From contig NZ_JAJAEL010000007.1 of the NCBI RefSeq assembly GCF_020447205.1, forward strand, positions 110,363 to 174,362: a DNA stretch of 64,000 bases, given 5' to 3'. The position numbers were made by a program, and so were the translations under genes. The notes under the pieces were generated by a model. The model was not told the DNA's origin. It searched no databases and saw nothing but the letters and a program-made list of their open reading frames with translations. This DNA comes from Thalassolituus alkanivorans. GTDB lineage: Bacteria > Pseudomonadota > Gammaproteobacteria > Pseudomonadales > Oceanobacteraceae. Shown here in pieces: positions 18,497 to 29,081 of this stretch; position 1 is the first letter of the stretch; each line of letters opens with the position of its first letter.

Positions 18497-20044
18497 ATGC
18501 AGCAATTCACTCTATTACTGTCTGTCCTTTTTATGGCTGGTTGCAGCCAGTTGACCACCAGAACAGACAGCGAGCCGGAACAAAAACGTTCCGATATGGT
18601 TCTGACCGTCCTTGAAGACTGGCAACCGCAGGATATATCCCATACAACCTATGAAGATATCTGGCAACGTATCATTGCCTCTTATCAGCTGGACACCAAT
18701 ATCGACAACCCGCGGATTGAAGCGCAGCTGAACTGGTATAAGTCACACCAGGCGTATATGGATCGCGTAGCGGAACGTGGGGTGCGCTATCTGCATTTTA
18801 TTGCTGAGCAGATTGAAGCGCGCAATGTTCCCGGTGAACTGGCCCTGCTGCCGATTGTGGAAAGCGCCTTTGATCCTTTTGCCTACTCCCACGGTCGTGC
18901 ATCCGGTGTGTGGCAGTTTATTCCGTCGACCGGCCGCGATTTCGGCCTGCAGCAGGACTGGTGGCATGATGGCCGGCGCGACATCCGTGCCGCTACTGAG
19001 GCCGCACTGATGTATCTTGATGCCCTGCAGCGTGAGTTTAACGGTGACTGGCTGCTGGCACTGGCGGCGTATAACTCCGGAGCCGGTACCGTGCGGAAGG
19101 CAATGCGTAAAAACCGTGCCCGTGGTCGTGCAACCGATTTCTGGTCGCTCGATCTGCCCAAAGAAACCCGTGATTACGTACCCAAACTCATCGCTCTGGC
19201 AAAACTGATTAAATCGGCAGAAGAATATCAGGTCACACTGGTGCCCGTGCCGGATGAACCCTACTTTGCCGTGGCAGAAACCGGTGGTCAGATTGATCTG
19301 TCACAGGTGGCAGAACTGGCCCAGACACCACTCGATGAAATCTACAAACTCAACCCCGGATTTAATCGCTGGGCCACACGCCCGACGGGGCCGCACGAGG
19401 TACTGATCCCTGTGGCTCAGTACGAAGTCTTCACCGAGCAACTGGCCGCACTGCCACCAAGCGCCCGCCTGAAGTGGCAACGCTATGCAGTCCGTAACGG
19501 TGACAGCCTGATAACCATTGCCAAGCAGTTTCATACCACCCCGGAAGCGTTGAAGCAGGCTAATGGCATTCGCGGCAATATTATCCGCGCGGGTGAACAG
19601 CTGTTGATTCCCGGCGCCTTCAAAAGCCAGGACGCTTATTCGCACAGCGTATCCCAGCGCCTTGACCGCCTGAAAACACTGCGCCGCCCGGGTAACAGCG
19701 AACGGGTTGAATACCGCGTCCGCTCAGGCGACAGCTTCTGGGAAATAGCCCGTTCACACGATGTTAAAGTCAGCGAGCTGGCACGCTGGAATGGCATGGC
19801 ACCCGGCGATCCACTGCGCGCCGGACAAACGCTGGTCATCTGGAGCAAGAAAAACATGCCGGGCAAGCGCGAAGTTATCCGCAAAGTGAATTACCGCGTC
19901 CGCCCCGGTGATTCTCTGGCCCGTATCTCACAAAAATTCAACGTCCGGGTCTCTGATGTGAAGCGCTGGAATTCATCACAGGTAAAAGAGAAATATCTGC
20001 AACCGGGCCAGACATTAACGCTCTATGTGGACGTTATGCGCTGA
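18497..20044 (+). CDS. mltD: Membrane-bound lytic murein transglycosylase D
   Basis: 515 residues. Lipoprotein signal ending LFMAGC with lipidated C16 and Ser at +2, so outer-membrane sorting is expected. The SLT (lysozyme-like) domain spans about 108-230: catalytic E122 in LPIVESAFDP, then SHGRASGVWQFIPSTGRDFG and LALAAYNSGAGTVRKAM. Three LysM peptidoglycan-binding modules follow at about 328-373, 404-448 and 464-510, each starting YxVRxGDS. Cleaves the glycan chain with formation of 1,6-anhydro-muramic acid. E. coli MltD has two LysM modules; three is a common variant in this lineage. Confidence 0.95.
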   Translation: MQQFTLLLSVLFMAGCSQLTTRTDSEPEQKRSDMVLTVLEDWQPQDISHTTYEDIWQRIIASYQLDTNIDNPRIEAQLNWYKSHQAYMDRVAERGVRYLHFIAEQIEARNVPGELALLPIVESAFDPFAYSHGRASGVWQFIPSTGRDFGLQQDWWHDGRRDIRAATEAALMYLDALQREFNGDWLLALAAYNSGAGTVRKAMRKNRARGRATDFWSLDLPKETRDYVPKLIALAKLIKSAEEYQVTLVPVPDEPYFAVAETGGQIDLSQVAELAQTPLDEIYKLNPGFNRWATRPTGPHEVLIPVAQYEVFTEQLAALPPSARLKWQRYAVRNGDSLITIAKQFHTTPEALKQANGIRGNIIRAGEQLLIPGAFKSQDAYSHSVSQRLDRLKTLRRPGNSERVEYRVRSGDSFWEIARSHDVKVSELARWNGMAPGDPLRAGQTLVIWSKKNMPGKREVIRKVNYRVRPGDSLARISQKFNVRVSDVKRWNSSQVKEKYLQPGQTLTLYVDVMR

Positions 20045-20131
20045 GCGGGCGTCATTATTAACGCTGTGGACACAATATGTGGAATAACTACGGATTGCCA
20101 AAGTGCAGGCACTGCCCATAGGATGGGCCAT

Positions 20132-21865
20132 ATGACGCTCATACCACTCAACAACCGATCAGTCCTGCCGCTGGCTCTCCTGATCAGCCTTATACTACTC
20201 AGCCAGATTGCCCGTGCCAGCATTGCTGTAACTGACAACCCCAGCAGTGAGCTGGCCGGCGTTGCCTGGCAAAGCAATGACGACAGCGCTCCCTGGGGAG
20301 ATGCAAGCGCACAACGTGGCGGCATCTCACGTCAGCCCTTACTGCACTTCCCTCCAAATATCCGCCGCATCGGCCCGCAAACACCACACAGCTTCAGCGC
20401 TACGCTGGAAAACCTGCAACTGCCGCTTATCGCCCGCCACCCACAGGACTCCCGCTGGATTCCTATGCTGGCCAGCCGCTGGCTGGTCAATGAGCAGGCC
20501 ATGCGACTGTATTTTGAACTGGACGCCGATGCGCGCTGGTCTGATGGTGTCGCAGTTACCACCGAGGACATACGTTTTACTCTCGAATTCCTAACTGACC
20601 CGGCGACAGCGGCTGCCTGGCAGGCAGAACGTCTGCAACAACTGATCAGCGGGCTGGAAGTGTTTGACCAGCAGAGATTTGCCCTGGTTCTGCAAAAGCC
20701 GGCCACTATGAACAGCATTCGCGAACTGGCTTCACTGCGCCCTTTTGCCGCCCATGTTTACCGTAATCCACGCGGCTGGCCAAAAAGTTTTGACTGGTAC
20801 CCAGAGCCAACAACTGGACCTTATTATCTCGCGCAATTGAACCCTAACGCGCAGATTGTCTTGCGCGAAACCAGTGACTGGTGGGGACGTGACAAGCGGT
20901 ATTTTAAGCATCGCTTCAATGTCCGCCGGGTTAACCTGCGTATGCCGGACAAGGACTATTCTGTTGTCGATCTGCTGGAACGCGGTGAACTGGATGTCAT
21001 TCCGCTTAACACTACCGAAAACTGGCAATCTGAGCAGATTAGCCAGCTCAGCAACAGCAAGCGCATTAACCGGATTCAGTTCTACCATCAGGCTCCGCTC
21101 CCCTTCACTGGCCTGCTATTAAATGCCAATCACCCGAGACTGAGCAGCAAGTCCCAGCGAGCTGCCGTTCTCTCGGCACTGAGTCCGCAAACAGCCATCT
21201 CAGAACTGAACGAAGCTGAATCACTCAGCGCTGATTTTATCCGCCGTTCTGAGACATCTGATCAACAGCCGAATGCAGAAATATCGGTATTGCCAGACGA
21301 GCTGACCCTAATCTATAGCGACCAGCAGGATCTGATGTTTTTGCGCCTGCTGCAGCAACAGGCAAAGATAAAGGGGATGAGTATCCTTTTGGAAAAAGTT
21401 TCACCTGCGAAATTACGCAGTGCCCTGCAGCAGGCCAATTACGATCTTACCTGGCTCCGCTTTTCATCCCCGCTGAATGGCGAGAATTTCCTGTCGCTAT
21501 TCCAGTCCGGAAACGGGCAGATTTTTATCAGCATGGATGCGGTACAGCGTTTTATATCCGGGACAGGCAATACGGCTACAGCAGAACAGCTTTTTAAGTA
21601 CCTGCAGGATGAATCAATATTTCATACGGGCTACGGCTACCCCTACTGCCGCTCAGCAAGCTGGCAATGGTTAAAGCTGCCCGAAAATCAGGGAACACGA
21701 ATCAGCACTGATTTGTTCAATCCTTTTGATGCCGTTACCGGCGGACTTTTCTGGATAGACCGCAAGCAACGTGCTGACATACTGGCGAAACCTGAGCGTG
21801 GTAAAAACGATGACAGTAAGCCACATATTAATATTCAATACAGACTGAACAATAATCAGCTCTGA
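20132..21865 (+). CDS. Periplasmic solute-binding protein, family 5 (YejA-like), without its transporter
   Basis: 577 residues. Sec signal peptide MTLIPLNNRSVLPLALLISL...ARA cut near residue 29. The body is SBP_bac_5 type: ARWSDGVAVTTEDIRFTLEF, TTGPYYLAQLNPNAQIVLRE and ERGELDVIPLNTTENW. The closest group by eye is YejA/NppA, which delivers peptides or peptide-nucleotide antibiotics to a YejBEF transporter. No permease or ATPase is adjacent; fabI follows directly. The ATG at 20132 has AGGATGG five bases upstream; an ATG at 20123 is possible. The second lobe looks shorter and more divergent than usual. Confidence 0.82.
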   Translation: MTLIPLNNRSVLPLALLISLILLSQIARASIAVTDNPSSELAGVAWQSNDDSAPWGDASAQRGGISRQPLLHFPPNIRRIGPQTPHSFSATLENLQLPLIARHPQDSRWIPMLASRWLVNEQAMRLYFELDADARWSDGVAVTTEDIRFTLEFLTDPATAAAWQAERLQQLISGLEVFDQQRFALVLQKPATMNSIRELASLRPFAAHVYRNPRGWPKSFDWYPEPTTGPYYLAQLNPNAQIVLRETSDWWGRDKRYFKHRFNVRRVNLRMPDKDYSVVDLLERGELDVIPLNTTENWQSEQISQLSNSKRINRIQFYHQAPLPFTGLLLNANHPRLSSKSQRAAVLSALSPQTAISELNEAESLSADFIRRSETSDQQPNAEISVLPDELTLIYSDQQDLMFLRLLQQQAKIKGMSILLEKVSPAKLRSALQQANYDLTWLRFSSPLNGENFLSLFQSGNGQIFISMDAVQRFISGTGNTATAEQLFKYLQDESIFHTGYGYPYCRSASWQWLKLPENQGTRISTDLFNPFDAVTGGLFWIDRKQRADILAKPERGKNDDSKPHINIQYRLNNNQL

Positions 21866-21909
21866 CAACCAAAACCGACTGTTTCAGTCCGGAATAAAAG
21901 GATCTCAAC

Positions 21910-22707
21910 ATGGGTATGTTAACCGGTAAAAAAGCTCTGATTGTTGGCGTGGCCAGCAAGCATTCTATTGCTTATGGCATTGCTGATGCGTTCCATCGCG
22001 AAGGTGCAGAACTCGCTTTTACCTATCAGGGCGAAAAATTAAAAGAACGGGTAGAGAAAATGGCCGCCGGCTGGGATTCTGATATCTGCCTGCCATGCGA
22101 CGTAGCCTCTGATGAAGAAATCGCTGCCGTTTTCACCGAACTGGAAAAGAAATGGGGTCATCTCGACATTCTGATTCACTCCGTAGGCTTTGCACCGGCT
22201 CACGAACTGGATGGCGATTATCTGAGCGTGACTACCCGCGAAGGTTTCCGTATTGCTCACGATATCAGCTCATACAGTTTTGTCGCCCTGGCAAAAGGCG
22301 CACGTCCGTTAATGCAGGGACGTAACGGCGCAATGCTGACCCTGACCTACCATGGCTCCCAGCAAACCCTGCCAAACTATAACGTTATGGGGCTGGCAAA
22401 AGCGTCTCTGGAAGCATCGGTGCGCTACCTTGCAGGTTCTCTGGGTAAAGAAGGTATCCGTGTTAACTCCATTTCAGCAGGTCCGATTAAAACCCTGGCA
22501 GCGGCTGGTATTAAAAGCTTCCGCCGCATGCTGAAAAAGAACGCAGACCGTGCACCTTTAGGCCGGAACATCACCATCGACGAAGTGGGTAATACCGCAG
22601 CCTTCCTGTGCTCTGATCTGGCATCTGGTATTGCCGCGCAGAATATCTATGTTGATGGCGGCTTTAACACCTGCGCCATGAGCGTGGATGAGATGGAAGA
22701 ATCCTGA
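21910..22707 (+). CDS. fabI: Enoyl-[acyl-carrier-protein] reductase (NADH)
   Basis: 265 residues, short-chain dehydrogenase fold; last reduction of each fatty-acid elongation cycle. The catalytic Y147, Y157 and K164 are in [21 protein letters not shown]93 in HSVGFAP is the residue altered in triclosan-resistant E. coli and is wild-type here. Dinucleotide loop [13 protein letters not shown] is at the N-terminus. AAAGGATCTCAAC precedes the ATG. It stands 44 bases after the orphan binding protein. Confidence 0.96.
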   Translation: MGMLTGKKALIVGVASKHSIAYGIADAFHREGAELAFTYQGEKLKERVEKMAAGWDSDICLPCDVASDEEIAAVFTELEKKWGHLDILIHSVGFAPAHELDGDYLSVTTREGFRIAHDISSYSFVALAKGARPLMQGRNGAMLTLTYHGSQQTLPNYNVMGLAKASLEASVRYLAGSLGKEGIRVNSISAGPIKTLAAAGIKSFRRMLKKNADRAPLGRNITIDEVGNTAAFLCSDLASGIAAQNIYVDGGFNTCAMSVDEMEES

Positions 22708-22741
22708 GCCGCAAAAATAAGGTAATAAACAAAAATTAGTT

Positions 22742-22773
22742 AATAAAAAAGGGGCCTGAGCCCCTTTTTTATT
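22742..22773. terminator. Bidirectional intrinsic terminator
   Basis: Perfect inverted repeat AATAAAAAAGGGGC / GCCCCTTTTTTATT with a CTGA loop, between the converging fabI and ppiD genes. Confidence 0.93.
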
Positions 22774-22794
22774 GCCTGACACTATCTGCCAATA

Positions 22795-24630
22795 TTATGA
22801 GCCGGAACGCTCAATCTTAGTGGCTGACTTAGCCCATGCCTGATAGCTCAGCATATCAGCGCGGCTGTTCTGGGCACGCCCTGCTTCTTTCGCTTCGTCA
22901 CTAACGGCCATGTCCTGCCAGTTTTTTGCATCAACCGCATCCAGCGTTACTACGGTAAAGCCGCCCGGAGTTTTAACAACATCCGATTGACCAACGGTGA
23001 GTGCAAACGCTTTCTGCTGCGCCAGACGAGGAGCCTCACTGGACTGCTGGAAGGTCGCTGAAACTTTCTTCCAGGCTTTTGCCTGCTCATCACCACTGAC
23101 GATCGCATCAGCCAACACACGAGCCTGAGCAAGCGCACGTTCACGCTTCAGGCTCATCACAACCTGAGGCTTAACTTCAGCCAGAGGTTTTACCGATGCG
23201 TCTTTATGCTCACTCACCGCCAGAACAACAGCACCATCCTGCAGCTCAACGACTTCGCTGATTTGCTTATCCAGCATCACATTTTCTTCAAAAGCAACCT
23301 GGCGTACACCTTCGTTCAGAGCAATGCCGTTACCATTTTCACGGCTGAAAAATTCCGTGCTCTGTAATTCCAGATTCAATGCTTTGGCAACATCGTCAAT
23401 GGATTCAGCAGAAAATGAAATATTCGACAGCTCCTGCATCTGCTCGGCATAAACCGCTTCCGCTTTACCTTCACGAACCTCACGGCTCAGTTCAGCTTTA
23501 ACATCAGCCAGTGATTTAACACTTGGCGTTACGATGCTGTCGAGGCGAATGATGTGGTAGCCAAATTCACTTTTAACCGGTGAAGAAATCTGGTCTTTCT
23601 GCAACGCATACAGAGTATCTTCAAATTCCGGAACAAAGCTTCCTTTGGTGCTCAGGCCCAGATTACCACCGGCATTTTTTGTACCGATATCATCAGAGTA
23701 TTCTTTTGCCAGTGCAGCAAAATCTTCGCCTTTATCCAGACGTGATTTAATGTCGTCAGCCAGAGCCAGAGCTTCAGCATCGCTGCGATCATCATTTACT
23801 TCGATCAGGATATGGCTGGAACTGCGTTGCTCTTTCGCCAGTTCACGGGACTGATAATCGATGTAAGCGGCCTGCAACTCATCCTCTGTCACATCCTGCT
23901 TAGCTGCAATGTCAGCACGCTTAAGCTGTACATACTGAATGCGCACCTGCTCTTCAGTTTTGTAACGGTCTTTATTTGCTTCGTACGCCAACTGAATATC
24001 TTCATCCGATAATTCGATACTGGCTTCCAGATCTTTGGCGTTGACTTCGTAGAAACTGAAGGTGCGCAATTCGTTATTCAGTGCTTCACTCACCTGAACA
24101 GCAAACGGGGTTTCCACACTGCTTAAAACAAAAGCCGCACGCGCCTGATTGGTTTTAATATCGTCTGCCAGGCTGGCACGGAACGTGAGTGGCGACAGAC
24201 CATTCATGCGCAGTACGTTCTGGAACTGTTCTTTATCAAAACGACCATCCTGCTGGAAAGCAGGAATGCTTACGATGGTTTCATCAATAGCACTGGAAGC
24301 TGCACGCAACCCCAGTTTATCGGCCTGAACCAAAGCAACTTTTTGCTCAATCAGCTGCTCAAGCGCGGATTGACGCAGAAATTTTTCGTTAAACAGATTT
24401 TCATCATACTGCTCACCAAACTGGCGACGCAGGTTAGCTTTCTGTTGTTCAACGGTCCGTACGATATCTGCTTCCGTGATTTCCTGATCGCCAACTGTCG
24501 CTGTGGCCGGTGTTCCACCGCCCAGGCTGACAATGCTTTCAACGCCCCACAGCGCAAAGACAAAGATAATAAAAAATACAATTACTTTAGCGATCATACC
24601 CTGAGCATTATCGCGCATTGTCTGTAGCAT
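22795..24630 (-). CDS. ppiD: Periplasmic folding chaperone / peptidyl-prolyl isomerase PpiD
   Basis: 611 residues anchored in the inner membrane by one helix (about 12-34), the rest periplasmic. SurA-like N-terminal helical domain, then one parvulin domain at about 268-366 (SSSHILIEVNDD; NAGGNLGLSTKGSFVPEFE; EFGYHIIRLDSI). It assists newly exported proteins at the Sec translocon. The ATG at 24630 is backed by a strong TGGAGGAAGC; an upstream in-frame start at 24660 is rejected. It is followed by the fabI terminator and preceded by the tRNA-Asp terminator. Confidence 0.94.
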   Translation of the reverse strand: MLQTMRDNAQGMIAKVIVFFIIFVFALWGVESIVSLGGGTPATATVGDQEITEADIVRTVEQQKANLRRQFGEQYDENLFNEKFLRQSALEQLIEQKVALVQADKLGLRAASSAIDETIVSIPAFQQDGRFDKEQFQNVLRMNGLSPLTFRASLADDIKTNQARAAFVLSSVETPFAVQVSEALNNELRTFSFYEVNAKDLEASIELSDEDIQLAYEANKDRYKTEEQVRIQYVQLKRADIAAKQDVTEDELQAAYIDYQSRELAKEQRSSSHILIEVNDDRSDAEALALADDIKSRLDKGEDFAALAKEYSDDIGTKNAGGNLGLSTKGSFVPEFEDTLYALQKDQISSPVKSEFGYHIIRLDSIVTPSVKSLADVKAELSREVREGKAEAVYAEQMQELSNISFSAESIDDVAKALNLELQSTEFFSRENGNGIALNEGVRQVAFEENVMLDKQISEVVELQDGAVVLAVSEHKDASVKPLAEVKPQVVMSLKRERALAQARVLADAIVSGDEQAKAWKKVSATFQQSSEAPRLAQQKAFALTVGQSDVVKTPGGFTVVTLDAVDAKNWQDMAVSDEAKEAGRAQNSRADMLSYQAWAKSATKIERSGS

Positions 24631-24663
24631 GCTTCCTCCAATGATTATTCGAGCCACCAATAC

Positions 24664-24691
24664 AAAAAAAGCGCATCAGGGATGCGCTTTT
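24664..24691 (-). terminator. Terminator after tRNA-Asp
   Basis: GCGCATC (24671-24677), loop AGG, GATGCGC (24681-24687); the A-run 24664-24670 reads as T7 on the minus strand. It ends the hupB-tRNA-Asp transcript. Confidence 0.88.
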
Positions 24692-24696
24692 AATTT

Positions 24697-24773
24697 TGGC
24701 GGACCGGACGGGACTCGAACCCGCGACCCCCGGCGTGACAGGCCGGTATTCTAACCGACTGAACTACCGGTCC
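24697..24773 (-). tRNA. tRNA-Asp (anticodon GTC)
   Basis: 77 bases with encoded CCA (24697-24699). Acceptor GGACCGG/CCGGTCC, anticodon arm CCGGC-CTGTCAC-GCCGG, T-arm GCGGG-TTCGAGT-CCCGT. It begins 14 bases after the hupB stop, with no room for a promoter of its own. Confidence 0.97.
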
Positions 24774-24787
24774 TTAATCCAACTAAC

Positions 24788-25060
24788 TTAGTTGACAGCG
24801 TCTTTCAGTGCTTTGCCTGGTTTGAAGCCAGGAACTTTAGCTGCCTTGATTTCGATCGGAGCGCCGGTCTGTGGGTTACGGCCAGTGCGAGCAGCACGCT
24901 CTTTAACCATAAAAGTACCAAAACCAACGAGAGCGACCTGATCGCCTTCTTTCAGTGCACCGCCAATGCTTTCGATCATGGCGTCTAAAGCACGGCCAGC
25001 TGCTGCTTTTGGAATGTCCGCAGAAGCTGCGATTGCATCGATTAATTCAGATTTGTTCAC
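24788..25060 (-). CDS. hupB: DNA-binding protein HU-beta
   Basis: 90 residues, the full HU length. Nucleoid protein that bends and compacts DNA. The start is [23 protein letters not shown], here preceded by MN, and the DNA-binding arm is [18 protein letters not shown] with the conserved RNP core. The start codon is GTG at 25060, preceded by AAGGGGATAAGT. It has its own strong promoter right behind lon, and the tRNA-Asp gene follows within 14 bases, so its mRNA must be cut by RNase P to release the tRNA. Confidence 0.97.
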   Translation of the reverse strand: MNKSELIDAIAASADIPKAAAGRALDAMIESIGGALKEGDQVALVGFGTFMVKERAARTGRNPQTGAPIEIKAAKVPGFKPGKALKDAVN

Positions 25061-25142
25061 ACTTATCCCCTTACTCTGTGCGCAATAGTGAATTCTTGTT
25101 ATGCGACTGGGCGATCGCTACAGGAAAATATTAGAGCGACGA

Positions 25143-25171
25143 TTTATACCAAGCGCTCCCCAGACCGTCAA
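25143..25171 (-). promoter_or_regulatory. Strong sigma-70 promoter of hupB
   Basis: On the minus strand TTGACG (25166-25171), 17-base spacer, TATAAA (25143-25148). It starts seven bases after the lon stop codon; no terminator separates lon from it. Confidence 0.8.
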
Positions 25172-25177
25172 GCGGCC

Positions 25178-27568
25178 TTAGTGTGTGCTGGGCCTGGTAT
25201 TGTCGTCTTTTTTACCGGCAGCCTCATCTTTGGTGATAATTTCACCAACATGAGGCTCCGGTTTGCTTTCCAGTGCCAGATCCAGCACTTCGTCAATCCA
25301 GTCAACCGCCACAACATTCATATCTTCCAGAATGTTCCCCGGAATGTCGCGAAGATCCTTTTCGTTCTCTTTTGGAATAATTACGGTCTTAATACCGCCA
25401 CGATGAGCTGCCAGAAGTTTCTCTTTCAGGCCACCAATGGCTAATACCTTACCGCGCAGGGTAATCTCACCCGTCATCGCTACATCTGCACGCACAGGAA
25501 TGCCCGTCATCACAGAAGCCAGGGCCGTTGCCATACCAATACCGGCACTCGGACCATCTTTCGGTGTGGCGCCTTCTGGCACGTGCACATGCAGATCGTG
25601 CTTTTCAAAGTACTCGGGCGACACCCCCATACCAACAGCACGGCTACGCACGACAGTAAGCGCCGCCTGGATGGATTCCTGCATAACGTCACCCAGAGAG
25701 CCTGTTTTCACAATACGCCCCTTACCGGGGGTTGCAGCCGATTCCAGTGTCAGCAACTCACCACCGACCGAGGTCCAGGCCAGACCTGTCACTTGCCCGA
25801 TCTGATTATCCAACCCGGCCAGACCATAACGGAATTTCTGTACGCCCAGATACTCGTCCAGAAGCTCGGCGCTGATGTCGCGGGTCTGCTGGTTTTTCTC
25901 CAGCATGTTAGCTTTGACAACGCGGCGGCAAAGCTTGGCAATCTCACGCTCAAGACCACGCACGCCAGCCTCACGGGTGTAATGGCGTATAATGTCGCGC
26001 AAGCGATCATCACTCACTTCAATTTCACGCTCATGCAAACCATTCAGTTTAATCTGCTTCGGCAACAGGTAACGCCGTGCAATGCTGACCTTTTCCGCTT
26101 CGGTATAACCCGGAATACGGATCACTTCCATACGATCCAGCAACGGACCAGGAATATCCATACTGTTGGACGTACATACAAACATCACGTCTGACAGATC
26201 GTAATCGACTTCCAGATAGTGGTCCGCAAAGGTCGAGTTTTGTTCAGGATCAAGCACCTCCAGCAATGCAGATGCAGGGTCGCCACGATGATCCATGCCC
26301 ATTTTGTCGATTTCATCGAGCAGGAATAACGGGTTTTTCACCGCAACCTTAGACATTTTCTGTACAAGCTTACCTGGCATCGAACCGATATAGGTGCGAC
26401 GGTGCCCGCGGATTTCTGCCTCGTCACGCACACCACCCAAAGCCATACGCACAAACTTGCGGTTTGTTGCACGGGCGATGGATTTACCCAGAGAGGTTTT
26501 ACCAACCCCCGGAGGCCCAACCAGACACAACACAGCGCCTTTTACTTTTTTCACACGGGTCTGAACTGCGAGGTATTCCAGAATACGCTCTTTCACTTCT
26601 TCCAGACCAAAGTGATCAGCATCCAGAATTTCTTTGGCATTGGTCAGGTCATGATTTACACGGCTGCGTTTTTTCCACGGCAGGTTAACCAACCAGTCCA
26701 GATAGCCGCGTACAACCGAAGCTTCGGCTGACATCGGTGACATCATGCGTAATTTCTTCAGCTCGGCATCAGCCTTTTCACGGGCTTCCTTGGTCATGCC
26801 GGACTGTTCGATTTTATGCGTCAGTTCATCAAACTCATTGCTGCCGTCTTCCAGATCACCGAGCTCTTTCTGAATAGCCTTCATCTGCTCATTCAGATAA
26901 TACTCGCGCTGGCTTTTTTCCATCTGCTTTTTAACGCGACCACGGATACGTTTTTCAACTTTCAGCAGATCAATTTCGGATTCCATTAATTCCATTAAAT
27001 GTTCGACACGCTCACGCGGATCGAGCATTTCCAGAACATTCTGCTTTTCATCCAGTTTTAGTGAAATATGTGCTGCAATGGTATCGGCCAGACGCGAAGC
27101 GTCTTCGATTCCGGAAATCGTTGACAATACTTCGCTCGGAACTTTTTTAGACAATTGGACATACTGTTCAAAATGCCCGGTCAGGGAGCGAACCAAAACT
27201 TCGTTTTCACGTTCTGTTAATTCATCCGCAGATATGGCTTCAACCGTGCCACGGAATAATTCTTCTTCGTCAATCAATTCAGAAAGCTGCGCCCGCACAT
27301 CACCTTCAACCAGTACTTTTACGGTACCATCCGGCAGTTTCAATAACTGCAGAATATTGGCGATGGTGCCGACGGTATGCATATCTTCACAGCCCGGCTC
27401 ATCATCCGATGCATCTTTTTGTGCGACCAGCATAATCCGCTTGTCGAGACTCATCGCTTCTTCCAGTGCGTTGATTGATTTTTCCCGTCCCACAAACAGC
27501 GGAATCACCATGGCAGGAAAAACGACCACGTCACGAAGGGGTAATAGTGGTAATACTTCTTGAGTCAT
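25178..27568 (-). CDS. lon: ATP-dependent protease Lon
   Basis: 796 residues. N-terminal substrate-binding LON domain ([19 protein letters not shown]), coiled-coil linker (about 185-280), AAA+ module with Walker [14 protein letters not shown] near 351-358, and the protease domain with the Ser-Lys dyad S674 ([11 protein letters not shown]) and K717 ([14 protein letters not shown]). Degrades misfolded and regulatory proteins. The ATG at 27568 has AGGTG upstream; the longer in-frame start at 27604 adds non-family residues. Usual clpP-clpX-lon-hupB order. Confidence 0.97.
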   Translation of the reverse strand: MTQEVLPLLPLRDVVVFPAMVIPLFVGREKSINALEEAMSLDKRIMLVAQKDASDDEPGCEDMHTVGTIANILQLLKLPDGTVKVLVEGDVRAQLSELIDEEELFRGTVEAISADELTERENEVLVRSLTGHFEQYVQLSKKVPSEVLSTISGIEDASRLADTIAAHISLKLDEKQNVLEMLDPRERVEHLMELMESEIDLLKVEKRIRGRVKKQMEKSQREYYLNEQMKAIQKELGDLEDGSNEFDELTHKIEQSGMTKEAREKADAELKKLRMMSPMSAEASVVRGYLDWLVNLPWKKRSRVNHDLTNAKEILDADHFGLEEVKERILEYLAVQTRVKKVKGAVLCLVGPPGVGKTSLGKSIARATNRKFVRMALGGVRDEAEIRGHRRTYIGSMPGKLVQKMSKVAVKNPLFLLDEIDKMGMDHRGDPASALLEVLDPEQNSTFADHYLEVDYDLSDVMFVCTSNSMDIPGPLLDRMEVIRIPGYTEAEKVSIARRYLLPKQIKLNGLHEREIEVSDDRLRDIIRHYTREAGVRGLEREIAKLCRRVVKANMLEKNQQTRDISAELLDEYLGVQKFRYGLAGLDNQIGQVTGLAWTSVGGELLTLESAATPGKGRIVKTGSLGDVMQESIQAALTVVRSRAVGMGVSPEYFEKHDLHVHVPEGATPKDGPSAGIGMATALASVMTGIPVRADVAMTGEITLRGKVLAIGGLKEKLLAAHRGGIKTVIIPKENEKDLRDIPGNILEDMNVVAVDWIDEVLDLALESKPEPHVGEIITKDEAAGKKDDNTRPSTH

Positions 27569-27614
27569 GAACAATGCACCTAAAAACTGCGTCTTTGACG
27601 CCAATATGTCAGGA

Positions 27615-27642
27615 AGTGAGGGCGAAGCGCAAGAAATACAAG
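27615..27642 (-). promoter_or_regulatory. Possible heat-shock (sigma-32-like) promoter of lon
   Basis: On the minus strand CTTGTA (27637-27642), 14 bases, CCCTCACT (27615-27622), resembling the heat-shock pattern CTTGAA...CCCCATNT. Weak match; suggested mainly because lon is a classic heat-shock gene. Confidence 0.25.
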
Positions 27643-27647
27643 GCCTG

Positions 27648-27678
27648 AAAAAACAAAAGGAGCCAAAGGCTCCTTTTG
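27648..27678 (-). terminator. Terminator of clpX
   Basis: CAAAAGGAGCC / GGCTCCTTTTG with an AAA loop (27654-27678); A-run 27648-27653 gives the T-run on the minus strand, so lon has separate transcription. Confidence 0.85.
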
Positions 27679-27699
27679 TTGACGGGATTATGATCCGTA

Positions 27700-28986
27700 T
27701 CAGTCGTTGTCCGGAGACACCTTACCAACATCAGCGGTTTCATAAATGATCAGCGGCTCAGACTCACCATTGATCACACTTTCTTCGATCACTACCTTCG
27801 CCACATGCTCTTCCGACGGAATACGGTACATAGTGTGAAGCAATGCACCCTCCATAATAGATCGCAGACCACGGGCACCGGTTTTACGCTCCATCGCACA
27901 GGTTGCAATTGCATCCAGCGCGCTGTCACGGAATTCCAGCTCAACCGATTCCATTTCAAACAATTTCTGATACTGACGCACCAGAGAGTTGCGTGGCTCA
28001 GTCAGAATACGCACCAGCGCATCTTTATCGAGCTCATCCAGCGTTGCTACAACCGGCAAGCGGCCAATGAATTCCGGAATCAGACCGTATTTCACCAGAT
28101 CACCCGGCTCCACTTCACGCAGAACCTCACCAACCGCCTTCTGCTCTTCTTTACCTTTCACGGTAGCCGAAAAGCCAATACTGCTCTTCTCTGAGCGATC
28201 ACGGATGATGTTATCCAAGCCGGCAAAAGCACCACCACAGATAAACAGAATGTTGGAGGTATCTACCTGCAGAAATTCCTGCTGCGGATGCTTACGGCCA
28301 CCCTGCGGCGGAACAGAAGCGACTGTACCTTCAATCAGTTTCAGCAGTGCTTGCTGTACACCCTCACCCGACACATCACGGGTAATCGATGGGTTATCAG
28401 ATTTGCGTGAAATTTTGTCAATTTCGTCGATGTAAACAATACCACGCTGAGCTTTCTCAACGTCGTAATCACACTTCTGCAACAGCTTCTGAATGATGTT
28501 TTCAACATCCTCACCCACATAACCAGCTTCAGTCAGCGTGGTTGCATCAGCAATGGTAAAAGGAACATTCAGCAGTCGTGCCAGTGTCTCAGCCAGCAGA
28601 GTCTTACCACTACCGGTTGGCCCAATCAGCAGAATATTACTCTTGGACAGCTCAACCTCTGCCTTACCTTCACCACTCTGCAGGCGCTTATAGTGGTTAT
28701 AAACCGCTACCGCGAGAACGATCTTGGCCTTCTCCTGGCCAATAACGTATTCATCCAGTGTCGCCTTGATTTCTTTTGGCGTCGGCAGTTTATCGCCTGA
28801 GCCTTTGTTCTCGGCTTCCTGCACTTCTTCACGAATGATGTCATTACACAGGTCGACACACTCGTCACAGATGAACACCGAAGGCCCGGCAATCAGCTTG
28901 CGTACTTCATGCTGGCTCTTACCGCAAAACGAGCAGTAGAGCAGCTTACCGCTATCGTCGCCTTTGCCCTTTGTATCGTCGGTCAT
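27700..28986 (-). CDS. clpX: ClpX, ATPase subunit of ClpXP protease
   Basis: 428 residues. Unfolds tagged substrates and feeds them to ClpP. Zinc-binding domain C18, C21, C40, C43 ([16 protein letters not shown]), Walker A GPTGSGKT at 122-129, Walker [11 protein letters not shown], sensor regions and the IGF-type ClpP loop (here [10 protein letters not shown] near residue 272). ATG at 28986. It lies 95 bases behind clpP on the same strand. Confidence 0.97.
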   Translation of the reverse strand: MTDDTKGKGDDSGKLLYCSFCGKSQHEVRKLIAGPSVFICDECVDLCNDIIREEVQEAENKGSGDKLPTPKEIKATLDEYVIGQEKAKIVLAVAVYNHYKRLQSGEGKAEVELSKSNILLIGPTGSGKTLLAETLARLLNVPFTIADATTLTEAGYVGEDVENIIQKLLQKCDYDVEKAQRGIVYIDEIDKISRKSDNPSITRDVSGEGVQQALLKLIEGTVASVPPQGGRKHPQQEFLQVDTSNILFICGGAFAGLDNIIRDRSEKSSIGFSATVKGKEEQKAVGEVLREVEPGDLVKYGLIPEFIGRLPVVATLDELDKDALVRILTEPRNSLVRQYQKLFEMESVELEFRDSALDAIATCAMERKTGARGLRSIMEGALLHTMYRIPSEEHVAKVVIEESVINGESEPLIIYETADVGKVSPDND

Positions 28987-29081
28987 TCGACTGCCTCATT
29001 ATTCGTTGCACTGATCCAGAAGATGGATCTTTTTATCGGGTATTTCAAGGCCGGAAACAGAGTAATCCAGCCTTAAGTCAA

